The notes under the pieces: generated by a model
What the model was told of the DNA's origin: nothing
Database searches by the model: none
Seen by the model: only the letters and a program-made list of their open reading frames with translations
Part shown: one piece after another, positions 25,691-34,788 of the stretch
How the letters are laid out: each line of letters opens with the position of its first letter
Position numbering within the stretch: position 1 is the first letter of the stretch
Assembly (NCBI GenBank): GCA_021201135.1
Contig: JAJQGT010000011.1
Location: forward strand, 62,001-126,000
Length of the DNA stretch: 64,000 bases
Source: Oscillospiraceae bacterium
Lineage (GTDB): Bacteria > Bacillota > Clostridia > Oscillospirales > Ruminococcaceae
Direction of reading: 5' to 3'
Position numbers and translations under genes: made by a program

Positions 25691-26398
25691 TTATGGTGCC
25701 GTTATAGTTGCAACCTCGGAATCTTCGCCGCAGATTTCAACCTTGAAATCATAGCTAACGCCCGACTTAAGACCGATGATGTTTACTTTATTCTTGGTGA
25801 CAGTCCCCGCAACCTTCCACTCATCGGAAGAGGAACGCTTCCAATAAACAGTATAGTTCTCGTCTGAGATGTTCGCCCAAGAGAGCTTGACCTTACCGTT
25901 GGAAACGGTGCAATCGAGGTTTTGCGGAAGACCGGCGAAGACGTTCCACGATGGGAAGAAATCACCGTTATCATCGCACCAATCAGGGATGAGAGATTCA
26001 ATCTCACCTAAAGTGTCAACATGGTCTACGACGTAAACCCTTGTGGTCCCCAGTATCTGTGCGGGATAGCTTTCCAAGACATCACCGATATAGGTCATGG
26101 CAATTATGTCTCCCATCGAGATATCTTCTATAGTGATTTCGCCGTCGGCGTTGAGAAGCTCTGTGTCTGCCTTTACCGTAGCAGTGCAAAGACCACGATG
26201 GTTGATGTCGTTGACATTAAGCTCGCATAGTTGAAGATAGTTGTAATCTGTACTTGCGTCTATGACAAGAGCATAAACCGTTGTCCCCTCTTCGGGTGCG
26301 ATTTCCGAAATGTCGGGAAGTTCCAAGCCGAAAGCCGCAACAGACATCACCGACGCGAGCATAAGTCCTGCCAAAAGCATTGCGAATAATTTTTTCAT
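25691..26398 (-). CDS. Secreted DUF3221-like protein with C-terminal fibronectin type III-like domain
   Basis: 235 residues from ATG 26398, with AAGGAGG 8 bases upstream. Signal peptide at 1-23 (MKKLFAMLLAGLMLASVMSV, AAFG). The middle part (VYALVIDAS... TELLNADGEITIEDISMGDI... GDVLESYPAQILGTTRVYVV) looks like DUF3221/YobA-type domains; the last ~85 residues (LDCTVSNGKVKLSWANISD, GLKSGVSYDFKVEI) look like an FN3 fold. Function unknown. The upstream region carries the same motif as the ECF sigma operon at 56.7 kb, so it may belong to that regulon. Confidence 0.7.
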   Translation of the reverse strand: MKKLFAMLLAGLMLASVMSVAAFGLELPDISEIAPEEGTTVYALVIDASTDYNYLQLCELNVNDINHRGLCTATVKADTELLNADGEITIEDISMGDIIAMTYIGDVLESYPAQILGTTRVYVVDHVDTLGEIESLIPDWCDDNGDFFPSWNVFAGLPQNLDCTVSNGKVKLSWANISDENYTVYWKRSSSDEWKVAGTVTKNKVNIIGLKSGVSYDFKVEICGEDSEVATITAP

Positions 26399-26434
26399 TG
26401 TGATTCCTCCTTGAAAAAGCATTTTCTACTTATA

Positions 26435-26463
26435 AAACACATCAGACTGGCGAATTATTGCAC
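26435..26463 (-). promoter_or_regulatory. Candidate ECF sigma-factor promoter (copy A)
   Basis: Minus strand TGCAATAATTCGC (26450-26462), preceded by a T-rich tract. It matches the motifs upstream of the ECF sigma gene (56681-56694) and the 57849 gene (57917-57930). The -10 region is not conserved enough to fix. Confidence 0.45.
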
Positions 26464-26601
26464 TCCTCCAAAAAAATTTTTGAGAAATTTTAAGCGTGGC
26501 ATGAAAACGAAACAAGCTGAATATGATATAGCAAACGTACGAGTTACGCATTTTTCAATTTGCGGGTTCGTGGGAAAACGGTGCCCGCTCAGGAGGAGAT
26601 T

Positions 26602-28134
26602 ATGGATTACAAAGTTACAAAAGAAAACTTCACCGTACCGAGTCGCTTAGGCGGCGGGGTCAGTCAGCAGTCGGTGGAGCTTGACTACATACTGCCCGAC
26701 TACTATCCCGAGATTTTCAAGGTCCTGAACCTTAGAATCCTGCCGAGCATTTCCGCAAGGACTCTGAACGGCACAAGGCTTGAATATGAGCTGTCGGCGA
26801 AGATAAGGCTCACCTATGTTTCCGAGTCGGGAGAGATGTGCGCGGCGGAGCAGGTGCTCACCTATAACCGCTCGGCGGAGCTTTCAGGGGCGGCAAAGTC
26901 GCCGAAGATAAGCATCATGCCATATACCGAGAGCGCAAGCTGTCGGGTCTCGGGCAAGAGAAGAGCAGACATAAGAGGGATTATTTCCGTTTCCGTCACG
27001 GCAACCGCAGACGAGGCAAGACAGGCGGTTTCGGAGGCTTCGGGCGACGGGTTACAGCTAAGGAAATCGCTCGTGACCTATCCCTCAAAGAGGATCGCCG
27101 TTACGAAGAGAATCACGGTTGTGGACGAAGTAGACCTTGGTTCTTCGAAGCCGTCTGTAAAAACGGTAATACGAGCCGACGCCGCAGTCATCACCGCCGA
27201 CAAGAAGATTCTTTCGGGGAAGCTTCTGACGAAGGGCGAAGCGGAGGTCTCACTTCTGTATGTTCCGGAGGACAGCTCAAACAAAGCGGAAAGCATTCGC
27301 TTCGCTGTCCCCTTTTCGCAGATTTCAGATGTCGAGGGGCTGGACGAGAGATACGACGTGATGATTTCGGCGAGCGTTTCCGACTGCGAAATAAAGCCGA
27401 CGGCGAAAAGCGGCAACAACACGGTCAGCTGTGAGCTCAATATCGAGATCAGCTGTCTTGCGATGAGGTTCGAGAGTGTGCTGATTGCAACGGATGCCTA
27501 TTCGACAATGTATGAGTCGAGCCTTGAGATGAGCGAGGAGGATATCGAATGTGTCCCGCAGGAAATCTCGGAGAACTGTAAAACAAAGGCATCACTCACC
27601 TACTACGATGGTGAAATAGTTTCCGTGATGTGCGCCGGTGCGGAGGTCGGGAAGCTTGATGCGGTGACAGATACGGACGGGAGCGTTTCGGTCCGAGGTA
27701 GAATCACCTATTTCGCCTATGCCGAGAACGAATCGGGCAAGCCGATTTATCTTGAAGGGACGGATGAGTTTGAGAAGAAGCTTCCGGAAGAGGCTTCGAG
27801 CTGTTCGATTGATGCTCATGCGGCGGTCGCTCAGACGGCTTATAAGCTGACCTCTTCAAATGCGATGGAGATTACCGCCGACATAAGGCTCAAGGGTTAT
27901 CTCTTCGGGTGCAAAGCGCACAGGTTCATCAGCGGCATAACCGTCGACGAGGCGAGCCCGCTCGAAAAAGACTCAGACATTGCGATGAAGCTCTACTACG
28001 CCGAGAAGGGCGAGGAGCCCTGGGACATTGCGAAGAGAACGCACACAACGCTTACGGCTATTACCGAAGAAAACGACCTCGGCGAAGAAGTCCTTACGGA
28101 GCCGAAGATGATACTCATACCGATTGTAGATTAG
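26602..28134 (+). CDS. sipL: SipL-like spore coat morphogenesis protein (DUF3794 + LysM)
   Basis: 510 residues from ATG 26602 (CAGGAGGAG upstream). SPOCS/DUF3794 repeats fill most of the protein (LRILPSISARTLNGTRLEYE and the later VDEVDLGSSKPSVKTVIRAD block), and the last ~45 residues form a LysM domain (MKLYYAEKGEEPWDIAKRTH...LIPIVD). In Clostridioides difficile, SipL binds SpoIVA and is needed for coat assembly; here spoIVA starts 9 bases later, which strongly supports the call. Confidence 0.85.
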   Translation: MDYKVTKENFTVPSRLGGGVSQQSVELDYILPDYYPEIFKVLNLRILPSISARTLNGTRLEYELSAKIRLTYVSESGEMCAAEQVLTYNRSAELSGAAKSPKISIMPYTESASCRVSGKRRADIRGIISVSVTATADEARQAVSEASGDGLQLRKSLVTYPSKRIAVTKRITVVDEVDLGSSKPSVKTVIRADAAVITADKKILSGKLLTKGEAEVSLLYVPEDSSNKAESIRFAVPFSQISDVEGLDERYDVMISASVSDCEIKPTAKSGNNTVSCELNIEISCLAMRFESVLIATDAYSTMYESSLEMSEEDIECVPQEISENCKTKASLTYYDGEIVSVMCAGAEVGKLDAVTDTDGSVSVRGRITYFAYAENESGKPIYLEGTDEFEKKLPEEASSCSIDAHAAVAQTAYKLTSSNAMEITADIRLKGYLFGCKAHRFISGITVDEASPLEKDSDIAMKLYYAEKGEEPWDIAKRTHTTLTAITEENDLGEEVLTEPKMILIPIVD

Positions 28135-28143
28135 GAGAATATG

Positions 28144-29622
28144 ATGACTACCGATAAACTTTATCAAAGTATTTCAGAAAGAACCGGCGGCGACATCTAC
28201 ATCGGTGTCGTCGGACCGGTGAGAAGCGGAAAATCGACCTTCATACGGCGGTTCATGGAGAGCCTCGTCATTCCGAACATAAAAGAGGGTTATCTCAAGG
28301 ACCGCACTGTCGACGAGCTCCCGCAAGCTTCTGCCGGAAAAATGATCATGACCACCGAGCCGAAATTCATCCCCGAGGAGGCTGTGCAGGTGACACTCGG
28401 CGACGTGGCAAGCGTGAGCCTAAGGATGATTGACTGCGTCGGGTATGTGATTCCGAGCGCCGTCGGGTATATCGAGAACGACTCGCCGAGGATGGTCAGG
28501 ACACCGTGGTTTGAGTCGGAGATACCGTTCAACATGGCGGCGGAAATCGGGACGCAGAAGGTCATCACCGAGCACTCGACCGTCGGAATTGTTATAACCT
28601 CCGACGGGAGCGTATCTGATCTTCCGAGGGACGAATACGAGGAGTGCGAAGAGAGGGTTATAAGCGAGCTATGTGACCTCGGGAAGCCGTTTGTGGTGCT
28701 GATGAACACGCAGAATGAGCAAAGTGTTGAGGCTTTGACCCTTTGCTCCGAGATGAGCGAAAAGTACGGCGTACCGGTGTTGCCGATTAACGTCCTGACG
28801 ATGACGAAGGAAGACATCGAAAGCATTCTCACCGAGCTTCTGTATGCCTTCCCCGTCAAGGAGATAAACGTAGTGATGCCGAAGTGGGTCAGTTCTCTTA
28901 AAAAGGGACACTGGCTCAAGGCGGAGCTTTACGACTCGATAAGAAAAGCCGCCCCGGAGCTCAGGTATATCAGGGATATAAAGAAGCTTTCGGAGACGGT
29001 CGGGTGCTGTGAGGATGTGTTGAGCTCCGAGATTACGAAAGTCGACCTTGGGAACGGCACCGCACGGCTTGGGGTGACACTCGACAATCGGCTGTTCTAT
29101 CAGATTCTGAGTGAAGAGACAGGTTTGGAGCTGAACTCCGAAGACGAACTGATGCCGAAGATTTTGGAGCTTGTCAACTTCAGGCAAAGGCTCGAGAAAT
29201 TCTCGGAGGCGCTCGAGCAGGTCGAGCAGACGGGCTATGGAATCGTGATGCCGACCGAAAGCGAGCTTACGGCATTCGAGCCTGAGATTATCAGGCAGGG
29301 CGGAAAGTACGGCGTCCGTTTCACTGCAAGTGCGCCGTCGATTCACCTCATCAAGGCGGATATCGCCGCAGAGGTGGCGCCCATTGTCGGAACGGAGAAG
29401 CAGTCGGAGGAGCTGATACAGTATCTCATGACCGACTACGAGACCGACCCGCTCAAGATATGGGAAACGAACATCTTTGGGAAATCCGTTAGCGAGCTTG
29501 TCGAGGAAGGGCTCGAGCAGAAGCTCGCAAGGCTCCCCGACGATGCGAGAGAAAAGCTCAGAGAAGCAGTCGAGCGGATAGTCAACGAGGGCTGTTCGGG
29601 ACTGATTTGTCTGCTCGTATAG
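28144..29622 (+). CDS. spoIVA: Stage IV sporulation protein A (coat basement ATPase)
   Basis: 492 residues from ATG 28144, chosen over the adjacent ATG 28141 for better spacing to AGGAG. MTTDKLYQSISERTGGDIYI, Walker A GVVGPVRSGKSTF, the Walker B-like region MIDCVGYVIPSAVGY, and the C-terminal amphipathic segment that anchors the protein to the forespore membrane. SpoIVA hydrolyses ATP to polymerise as the coat basement layer. Operon with the SipL-like gene. Confidence 0.95.
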   Translation: MTTDKLYQSISERTGGDIYIGVVGPVRSGKSTFIRRFMESLVIPNIKEGYLKDRTVDELPQASAGKMIMTTEPKFIPEEAVQVTLGDVASVSLRMIDCVGYVIPSAVGYIENDSPRMVRTPWFESEIPFNMAAEIGTQKVITEHSTVGIVITSDGSVSDLPRDEYEECEERVISELCDLGKPFVVLMNTQNEQSVEALTLCSEMSEKYGVPVLPINVLTMTKEDIESILTELLYAFPVKEINVVMPKWVSSLKKGHWLKAELYDSIRKAAPELRYIRDIKKLSETVGCCEDVLSSEITKVDLGNGTARLGVTLDNRLFYQILSEETGLELNSEDELMPKILELVNFRQRLEKFSEALEQVEQTGYGIVMPTESELTAFEPEIIRQGGKYGVRFTASAPSIHLIKADIAAEVAPIVGTEKQSEELIQYLMTDYETDPLKIWETNIFGKSVSELVEEGLEQKLARLPDDAREKLREAVERIVNEGCSGLICLLV

Positions 29623-29630
29623 TTACAAAA

Positions 29631-29658
29631 ATACCCATCGAATCACGTCGATGGGTAT
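29631..29658 (+). terminator. Bidirectional terminator after spoIVA
   Basis: ATACCCATCG/CGATGGGTAT, 10-bp perfect stem, then TGTTTT; A-rich on the other side. Confidence 0.8.
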
Positions 29659-29662
29659 TGTT

Positions 29663-30898
29663 TTATCCTTCTATCATTGCCATGTCGTAACCCATAAGCT
29701 CGATTGCTGAAAGCAGGTCGTCGGTTATTTCACAGCCGGTTATCTTCGGGATTATTGTTACTCCCGTGCCGTCAAGGGATTCTTCAACAAGATTGAAAAC
29801 GGTTCTGAACAGATAGGCGGTGTTGAGCCCCTCAAACGAGACCTCCGTGCCGTCGGCTTTTGATATTCTGGTGCCGATGCTACCGGGGTTGAAGTTGACA
29901 TAAATGACGCTTGTGCAGAGGGAGTCAGGGTCCGTTAAGATTTCCGCATTGCCGGAGATGATGTCCTCGGCATCGACCTCGATATAGAATTCTTTTGCGG
30001 AGCCGAAGCTGTTATAGACCGTCTCGGCAAACGAGACGAGAGTCTCATATCTCGTCGAAGACGCCACATCGGTGCCGGAGAAGTAGTTACGGATATCGGA
30101 GCTTCTGAACGGCGGGAACTCAATCTCTCCCGCAACGAGACCGACGAAGCCGGCGTCGGAAATCTCCGAGACGAGGCTTTCGATATACTCCGTAGCCGTC
30201 GAGCTATATGGCGAAATCCACGGCTTGCCGCCGTTGGCGGTGTTGTCGTCGTACCAACGGGTGTCGGTGCCGGTTATCATATAGGCAAGGGTTTTGTCAT
30301 AGGTCGAAGCGATGTTGTCAGATAATGTCGAGATTCGGGCATATGCCGTGAGCCCCGAGTCTGTGATGGTCGAGACCAATGCGGATAAATCGGATATTCC
30401 GCCGGTTACTACTGCGCCTGCTTCAATAGCGGTGGTATTGGCGGACGAATAGGTTACCGCTCCGCCCTCGGCGATGAGCTCGACGCAGACGCCGCTGTAG
30501 CCGTTCTCCGAGGCGTATTCCACAGCTGAATAAACATAGCTTTCGTAATCCGCAATATCACTGCTATAAGAAATATAGTAGATGTTGTTTGTAACGGTGA
30601 CGGTCGGCTCCGGCTCCTCGGTCGTGGCTTCGGTAGCCTTGGAGGTTGCGGCGGTTGTGGTGTTCTCCGTCGTTTCAGACGTGTCGCTCGAGGATTCCGT
30701 GCCGGAATTCACGGGCGTGTCACGCTCCCCCGACAGGAACTCAACAATCGGCTTGCCGACGCTGTAGCCGACGAAGACGAGCGCCGCAAGAAGTATAATC
30801 ATGAATATAATACCCAGAACCGAATTGCCCTTTTTGCGCTTTTGCTTGAACATCGGTTTGGAAGAGTGTTTTACTTTGTATTTCCTGGAGTTTACCAT
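29663..30898 (-). CDS. Membrane-anchored DUF4015 glycosidase-like protein
   Basis: 411 residues: basic N-terminus, one membrane helix (SVLGIIFMIILLAALVFVGY, about 26-45), a Thr/Ser/Glu-rich linker (about 62-98), then a TIM-barrel-like domain of the DUF4015 (GH13-like) group with GYSGVCVELIAEGGAVTY, WISPYSSTATEYI and GFVGLVAGEIEFPPF. Probably acts on a cell-surface glycan, but no substrate can be named. It lies 10 bases downstream of the RnfA-like gene in the same operon. Confidence 0.7.
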   Translation of the reverse strand: MVNSRKYKVKHSSKPMFKQKRKKGNSVLGIIFMIILLAALVFVGYSVGKPIVEFLSGERDTPVNSGTESSSDTSETTENTTTAATSKATEATTEEPEPTVTVTNNIYYISYSSDIADYESYVYSAVEYASENGYSGVCVELIAEGGAVTYSSANTTAIEAGAVVTGGISDLSALVSTITDSGLTAYARISTLSDNIASTYDKTLAYMITGTDTRWYDDNTANGGKPWISPYSSTATEYIESLVSEISDAGFVGLVAGEIEFPPFRSSDIRNYFSGTDVASSTRYETLVSFAETVYNSFGSAKEFYIEVDAEDIISGNAEILTDPDSLCTSVIYVNFNPGSIGTRISKADGTEVSFEGLNTAYLFRTVFNLVEESLDGTGVTIIPKITGCEITDDLLSAIELMGYDMAMIEG

Positions 30899-30907
30899 AG
30901 AACTCTC

Positions 30908-31486
30908 CTACCTTCCCAGTGCATAGACCACCATGGAGACAATGCCTATATACAGTACATGTATCGGAAAGCCCGAAAATGAGGCGGGAACCTCATCCGA
31001 GTTGAGCTTTTCGTAATTTACGGAAAGAATATATGCGGCGAGCGCGAAACCGATTCCGACTTCGAGTCCGAAAAGGACTCTCTCCCCCAGACCGCCGCCG
31101 ATGAGGGTGTCGTTGAAAAGCACGCTTAAGACAGTGCAGTTGAATGCCGATAAGTGAATGTATCTTTTGACTTTATTGAACGCCTTTTTTGAGACGAACC
31201 AGATGACAAGGAGCGTGGCGATATAAACCAACCCAAGTGATATTATATACAATGTCGGCAAAAATCTTGCCGAAATATCGCTCTTGAGCATCAAGCCTTC
31301 GAAGACGTATGCTATCATGCTCGATAAAACCGAGAATTCGGTTATGAAGAGACCGCAGAAGAAAATCTGACCGTCGCGCTTGGAAAGGCTGATTAATGTG
31401 CTCGTTCCGAACGCTGTTGTGAATATTACGTTTTCAACGATGATGGCGAGCAATGCCGCTCCGATTGTCTCGAAGAAGACAGCCAT
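30908..31486 (-). CDS. RnfA-like integral membrane protein, divergent
   Basis: 192 residues, six membrane helices, end-to-end similar in layout to RnfA/NqrE (VENVIFTTAFGTSTLISLSK, SAFNCTVLSVLFND, DEVPASFSGFPI). In redox-active RnfA the first half-helix reads LGLCPF; here it is FGTSTL, so the first iron-sulfur Cys is missing, while the second (FNC) remains. Last of three Rnf-like genes; RnfB, RnfC and RnfG are absent from the window. No symbol given because function is doubtful. Confidence 0.75.
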   Translation of the reverse strand: MAVFFETIGAALLAIIVENVIFTTAFGTSTLISLSKRDGQIFFCGLFITEFSVLSSMIAYVFEGLMLKSDISARFLPTLYIISLGLVYIATLLVIWFVSKKAFNKVKRYIHLSAFNCTVLSVLFNDTLIGGGLGERVLFGLEVGIGFALAAYILSVNYEKLNSDEVPASFSGFPIHVLYIGIVSMVVYALGR

Positions 31487-31519
31487 TCATATACACACCC
31501 TTTCCTTTGATTTCCGAAA

Positions 31520-32200
31520 TCAGCTATCCTTGTTTTTGGCGGAAAGCCTGAGAATCCACCTGTATGCGGCGGAGGTGAGCGCAAGAAGGATAAATCCACC
31601 GTAGACCGTCCCGGCAGAGGGAATACTGAGCGGAAGGAACTGCACTCCGAAAAGACCGCCGTTTGTCAGGAGCTCGCGCATGAAGCCGAAAAATAGGAGC
31701 GCCAGGTCGTAACCGATGATATAGAAGCCGCAGAGCTCCGCCATGAAGCCACGTTTGAGACGGTAGAACTTCGATTCGGTCTTCATCGTGATGAACGAAT
31801 TTGTTATCAGAAGCGGCGCATAGATTCCGAGTGCCGAGAACTGAGCCGGCATGATGTTTTCCATCAGGATTGCAACGGGAACATATACGAGCGACGCCAC
31901 GAAAGTATAGACTATTATTCTGACGGTATAGACGAGCTTTCTCGGGACAAAGGAGCAGATTAAAACCGTTATAAACGTCACGAGACTGAACACGATGCAG
32001 AGCGCCAGTGCGTTCTGAAAGCTTGTTGCGACAACTACCGCCGGAGCGATTATCGAGCCGGTTGAAAGGAGGGCGTTCGAAGTTAAGACCGCTTCCTTGC
32101 CTGCGGTGCTCGCCTGAGAAGGGACGAGACCATGGAGGTCGCTTATGTCGGAAACGGAAGCGTTTTCGCGTCCCGAAGACCTGAAACCGTTAATCTTCAT
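31520..32200 (-). CDS. RnfE-like integral membrane protein, divergent
   Basis: 226 residues from ATG 32200, which overlaps the RnfD-like stop (ATGAAGATTAA); the longer frame to 32368 runs inside that gene and is rejected. Helix layout and motifs follow RnfE/NqrD (VLTSNALLSTGSIIAPAVVV, PLLITNSFITMKTES, GFMRELLTNGGLFG). Both Cys that ligate the RnfA/RnfE [2Fe-2S] cluster are gone: the GLCP site reads IIAP and TNC reads TNS. Translationally coupled to the RnfD-like gene. Confidence 0.75.
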   Translation of the reverse strand: MKINGFRSSGRENASVSDISDLHGLVPSQASTAGKEAVLTSNALLSTGSIIAPAVVVATSFQNALALCIVFSLVTFITVLICSFVPRKLVYTVRIIVYTFVASLVYVPVAILMENIMPAQFSALGIYAPLLITNSFITMKTESKFYRLKRGFMAELCGFYIIGYDLALLFFGFMRELLTNGGLFGVQFLPLSIPSAGTVYGGFILLALTSAAYRWILRLSAKNKDS

Positions 32201-33218
32201 CCGAGTCACCGTCCTTTCCGGTATTCTCTTCTGTTTCAGGAGCCGGCTCGTGAGCCGTTTCCTCGTTATCGGGAAGATTCTCGTATTTCTTGAATCTGCG
32301 ATAGATATAATAGTCTTCAATCTTTGTAACAACGAAGTCGCGGAACCTATCGAGACTGTCGGTAACAAAGATTGCGAACCTGTCGAACTCGGACGGGAAG
32401 ATTGATACTACCATCAGAGCCAGGACAGAGCTGTCCTCATAGCCGGAGAACTTTCTGAGAAGAAACGCCGTCAGTCCGTAGGCAAAGCCATAGAGCACCT
32501 GCCCGAAGCCGTTTGACGGCGTGAAGCACGGATCGCAGACCATGAACGTAAGGACGTACATATATGAGCCGGTGACAATAGAATAGAGTGCCGCCTGCCA
32601 GCCGGTTGCGGAAATCGGGAACAGGATGAACAGAAGCACTTCGGTCGCAATTCCCGAGAAGAGCACCGGTGCGGGAATGTCCCTGAAGCAATAAAGAGCG
32701 ATTGTTACAATAAGAATCAGTATTACACAGCTCGTGCCCATCGGTCCGGCGAGCTTGCCCCAGAGGATATCGAGCCAGCTTGAGGAGCTGAGAGAAACGT
32801 CGACATAGTGGGTGAATGAACGGTCCAATGCGTCGGTCAGGCTCTCGGAAAGCGAGAGATTGCCAAATACAGCCGGTGTCGGGTATCTTAATACGCTTGA
32901 AGGCCAGCAAAGTGCCGACAGGAGATATGCCGTTGCGACGGGATGGAATATTCTATTATGATGTCCGCCGAAGGCATATTTCATGACCGACGACATAAAG
33001 GCGCTTGCGAAAATCATGACGCCGTATGGAACGGATGCGGGCATAAGAAGCGCCAGCATGATTCCGTTTGCATAGGGCGACGGGTCGCGCCAGTCATATT
33101 TTCTGCGCATCATTGATGTGCATATATATTCGGTCAGGAGGCTTGTGGCGACGGAAATGGCAACAACAATCAAAGCCCTCAGCCCGTAATAGTAATAGGG
33201 CAGGACGCAAAGTGTCAA
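32190..33218 (-). CDS. RnfD-like integral membrane protein, divergent
   Basis: 342 residues from TTG 33218; ~9 membrane helices, with RnfD-like landmarks YYYYGLRALIVVAISVATSL, KLAGPMGTSCVILILI, FMVCDPCFTPSNGFGQVLYG and a cytosolic acidic tail. The SGAT motif whose Thr carries covalent FMN in RnfD is not found. TTG 33218 cuts the first helix in half and lacks a ribosome binding site. The frame stays open upstream to an ATT at 33290 with AAGGA ahead of it (giving ISDTVVTSIGKTERHRYLRL), so the true start may be that non-canonical codon. Follows rpe. Confidence 0.7.
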   Translation of the reverse strand: MTLCVLPYYYYGLRALIVVAISVATSLLTEYICTSMMRRKYDWRDPSPYANGIMLALLMPASVPYGVMIFASAFMSSVMKYAFGGHHNRIFHPVATAYLLSALCWPSSVLRYPTPAVFGNLSLSESLTDALDRSFTHYVDVSLSSSSWLDILWGKLAGPMGTSCVILILIVTIALYCFRDIPAPVLFSGIATEVLLFILFPISATGWQAALYSIVTGSYMYVLTFMVCDPCFTPSNGFGQVLYGFAYGLTAFLLRKFSGYEDSSVLALMVVSIFPSEFDRFAIFVTDSLDRFRDFVVTKIEDYYIYRRFKKYENLPDNEETAHEPAPETEENTGKDGDSDED

Positions 33219-33311
33219 TAAGAAGCAACAGAGTCTTAAGTATCTGTGCCTTTCTGTTTTTCCGATTGATGTTACGACTGTGTCTGAAATGGTGGTTTAC
33301 CGTCCTTGTGT

Positions 33312-33947
33312 TTAGTCTTTCAGAAGCTTGCAGTTTGAAGCCATGTCTGTGGCTCGGAACAGGTATGAGCCGGAAACCAGGACATTCGCTCCCGCTTCTC
33401 TTACGAGGTGAGCCGTCTTGTCGGAGATGCCGCCATCAACCTCAATATCCAAGTCAGAAGAATATTCCCGAAGAGCCTTTATCTTGTCAAGGGTTTCATA
33501 GATGAAGCCCTGACCGCCGAACCCAGGCTCGACTGTCATTATAAGAGCCATGTCCATAAGCCCCACTAACGGGTACAGAAGGCTCACATCGGTTTTCGGC
33601 TTGACGGAAACGCCAGCCTTGAGTCCGAGAGAATGAATTTTATCTATAATCCCGACAGGATTCGCCGTGGCTTCGAGATGAAATGTGATTCCGTCAGCTC
33701 CCGCCTTGGCGAACGGCTCGATATAGGCGTTCGGGTCGCTTATCATAAGATGAACGTCGAACGGGAGTCCGGAATATTTCCTGATTGATTTAAGGACCGG
33801 CACGCCGTAGCTGATATTCGGGACGAAGTGACCGTCCATAACGTCGAAATGTATCATATCGCATCCGGATTCTTCGGCTCGCAGGAGCTCGTCCGAAAGG
33901 TGACCGAAATCCGCCGAAAGAATTGATGCTGAAACTAAAGTCTTCAT
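33312..33947 (-). CDS. rpe: Ribulose-phosphate 3-epimerase
   Basis: 211 residues from ATG 33947 (GGGAGG 8 bases upstream). SASILSADFGHL, the metal-binding MIHFDVMDGHFVPNISYG, DVHLMISDPNAYI and VEPGFGGQGFI, and C-terminal EVDGGISDKTAH. Interconverts ribulose-5-P and xylulose-5-P in the pentose phosphate pathway. First gene of a transcript that continues into the Rnf-like trio and the DUF4015 gene; no terminator is visible between. Confidence 0.94.
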   Translation of the reverse strand: MKTLVSASILSADFGHLSDELLRAEESGCDMIHFDVMDGHFVPNISYGVPVLKSIRKYSGLPFDVHLMISDPNAYIEPFAKAGADGITFHLEATANPVGIIDKIHSLGLKAGVSVKPKTDVSLLYPLVGLMDMALIMTVEPGFGGQGFIYETLDKIKALREYSSDLDIEVDGGISDKTAHLVREAGANVLVSGSYLFRATDMASNCKLLKD

Positions 33948-33984
33948 TTCTTTCCTCCCTGATAGTACCTGACTATCCACCATC

Positions 33985-34014
33985 ATTATACAGCAAGTAC
34001 ACGTCGGTTGTCAA
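33985..34014 (-). promoter_or_regulatory. Promoter of rpe and the Rnf-like operon
   Basis: Minus strand: TTGACA, 18 bases, TATAAT. Confidence 0.7.
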
Positions 34015-34112
34015 ACAATCTTTGGTTACAAAACGGTTACTAAAAAGCAAAATATTGCCGACTATTCAGTGCCGATATCGGTCAAATTGACAAAGACAGA
34101 GCTTCAAATCCG

Positions 34113-34208
34113 AAAAGCCGCCATTTCCGGCGGCTGTTATATAATCGGCAGGGATTCATGGCTCTTTTCTCCCCTTCTGAAACTGATTTTGTGAGCCTCC
34201 TGCCGTTA
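34113..34208 (-). ncRNA. Candidate small RNA, about 95 nt
   Basis: On the minus strand a hairpin begins at 34205: CGGCAGG pairs with CCTGCCG (34199-34205 and 34146-34152), with an inner GGCTC/GAGCC helix. It is followed by an intrinsic terminator (AGCCGCC/GGCGGCT, then TTTT, 34113-34135). A weak promoter (TTGTAA, 18 bases, AATAAT at 34215-34244) lies just upstream. No open frame. I do not recognise the family. Confidence 0.4.
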
Positions 34209-34260
34209 GTTTATATTATTCGGAAGTCGTCCGAACGGTTACAAAAACCGGAAACCAAAA

Positions 34261-34282
34261 AGGGAGCGGATAACCGCTCCCT
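34261..34282 (-). terminator. Terminator of the large RNA
   Basis: AGGGAGCGG-TTAT-CCGCTCCCT on the minus strand, then TTTTGG. Confidence 0.85.
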
Positions 34283-34788
34283 CATTATATCAATTTATCA
34301 CCATATGCTGTGAATCTTTCGATTCTGCGTCTTCGACGCTTTGTCGCCTTGGTATCAGGTCTTAACTTAGCTTACTTCATCACGCTTCGGCTATCAAATA
34401 AACCTCACGCATGAACCATGTTATCGTCAAAGCTTGGTATCGTCAGATATTATCACTGATGCGACTACAGCCAATTTAAAGTCTTTGTTGGACTCACCCT
34501 CTCACTGCTAGATTTTGATTTCCTTCTTGTGAAACAGTTTCATGGTGCATCAAATCCTTTCGGGTTTTAAACCTTTTTGATTCGGATTTTCTTGATTTAT
34601 GTTGGGCAAGATATTTTCTTGCTGTTACAGAATCAATTTCATAGCTTGTATCTTTTATCTTGAGAAATTGGTTTCGTACCTAAGAGAACATCTCGTAATG
34701 TGTCAAGTATAAAGATTCTATTACTTTTGAATCTGTGAGTCGGTAAGAGTTATGCTGAGAATGCCGGACTCACCTCTTTCGTTTTATT

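Noticed and set aside
32201-32368. Upstream extension of the RnfE-like gene
   Set aside because: It lies wholly inside the RnfD-like gene; ATG 32200 overlaps that stop codon in the usual coupled way.
34494-34679. A 61-codon minus-strand open stretch inside the large RNA (contains ARKYLAQHKSRKSESKRF)
   Set aside because: It looks protein-like but has no start codon near its 5' end, and a stop directly precedes it; expected occasionally by chance at this base composition.
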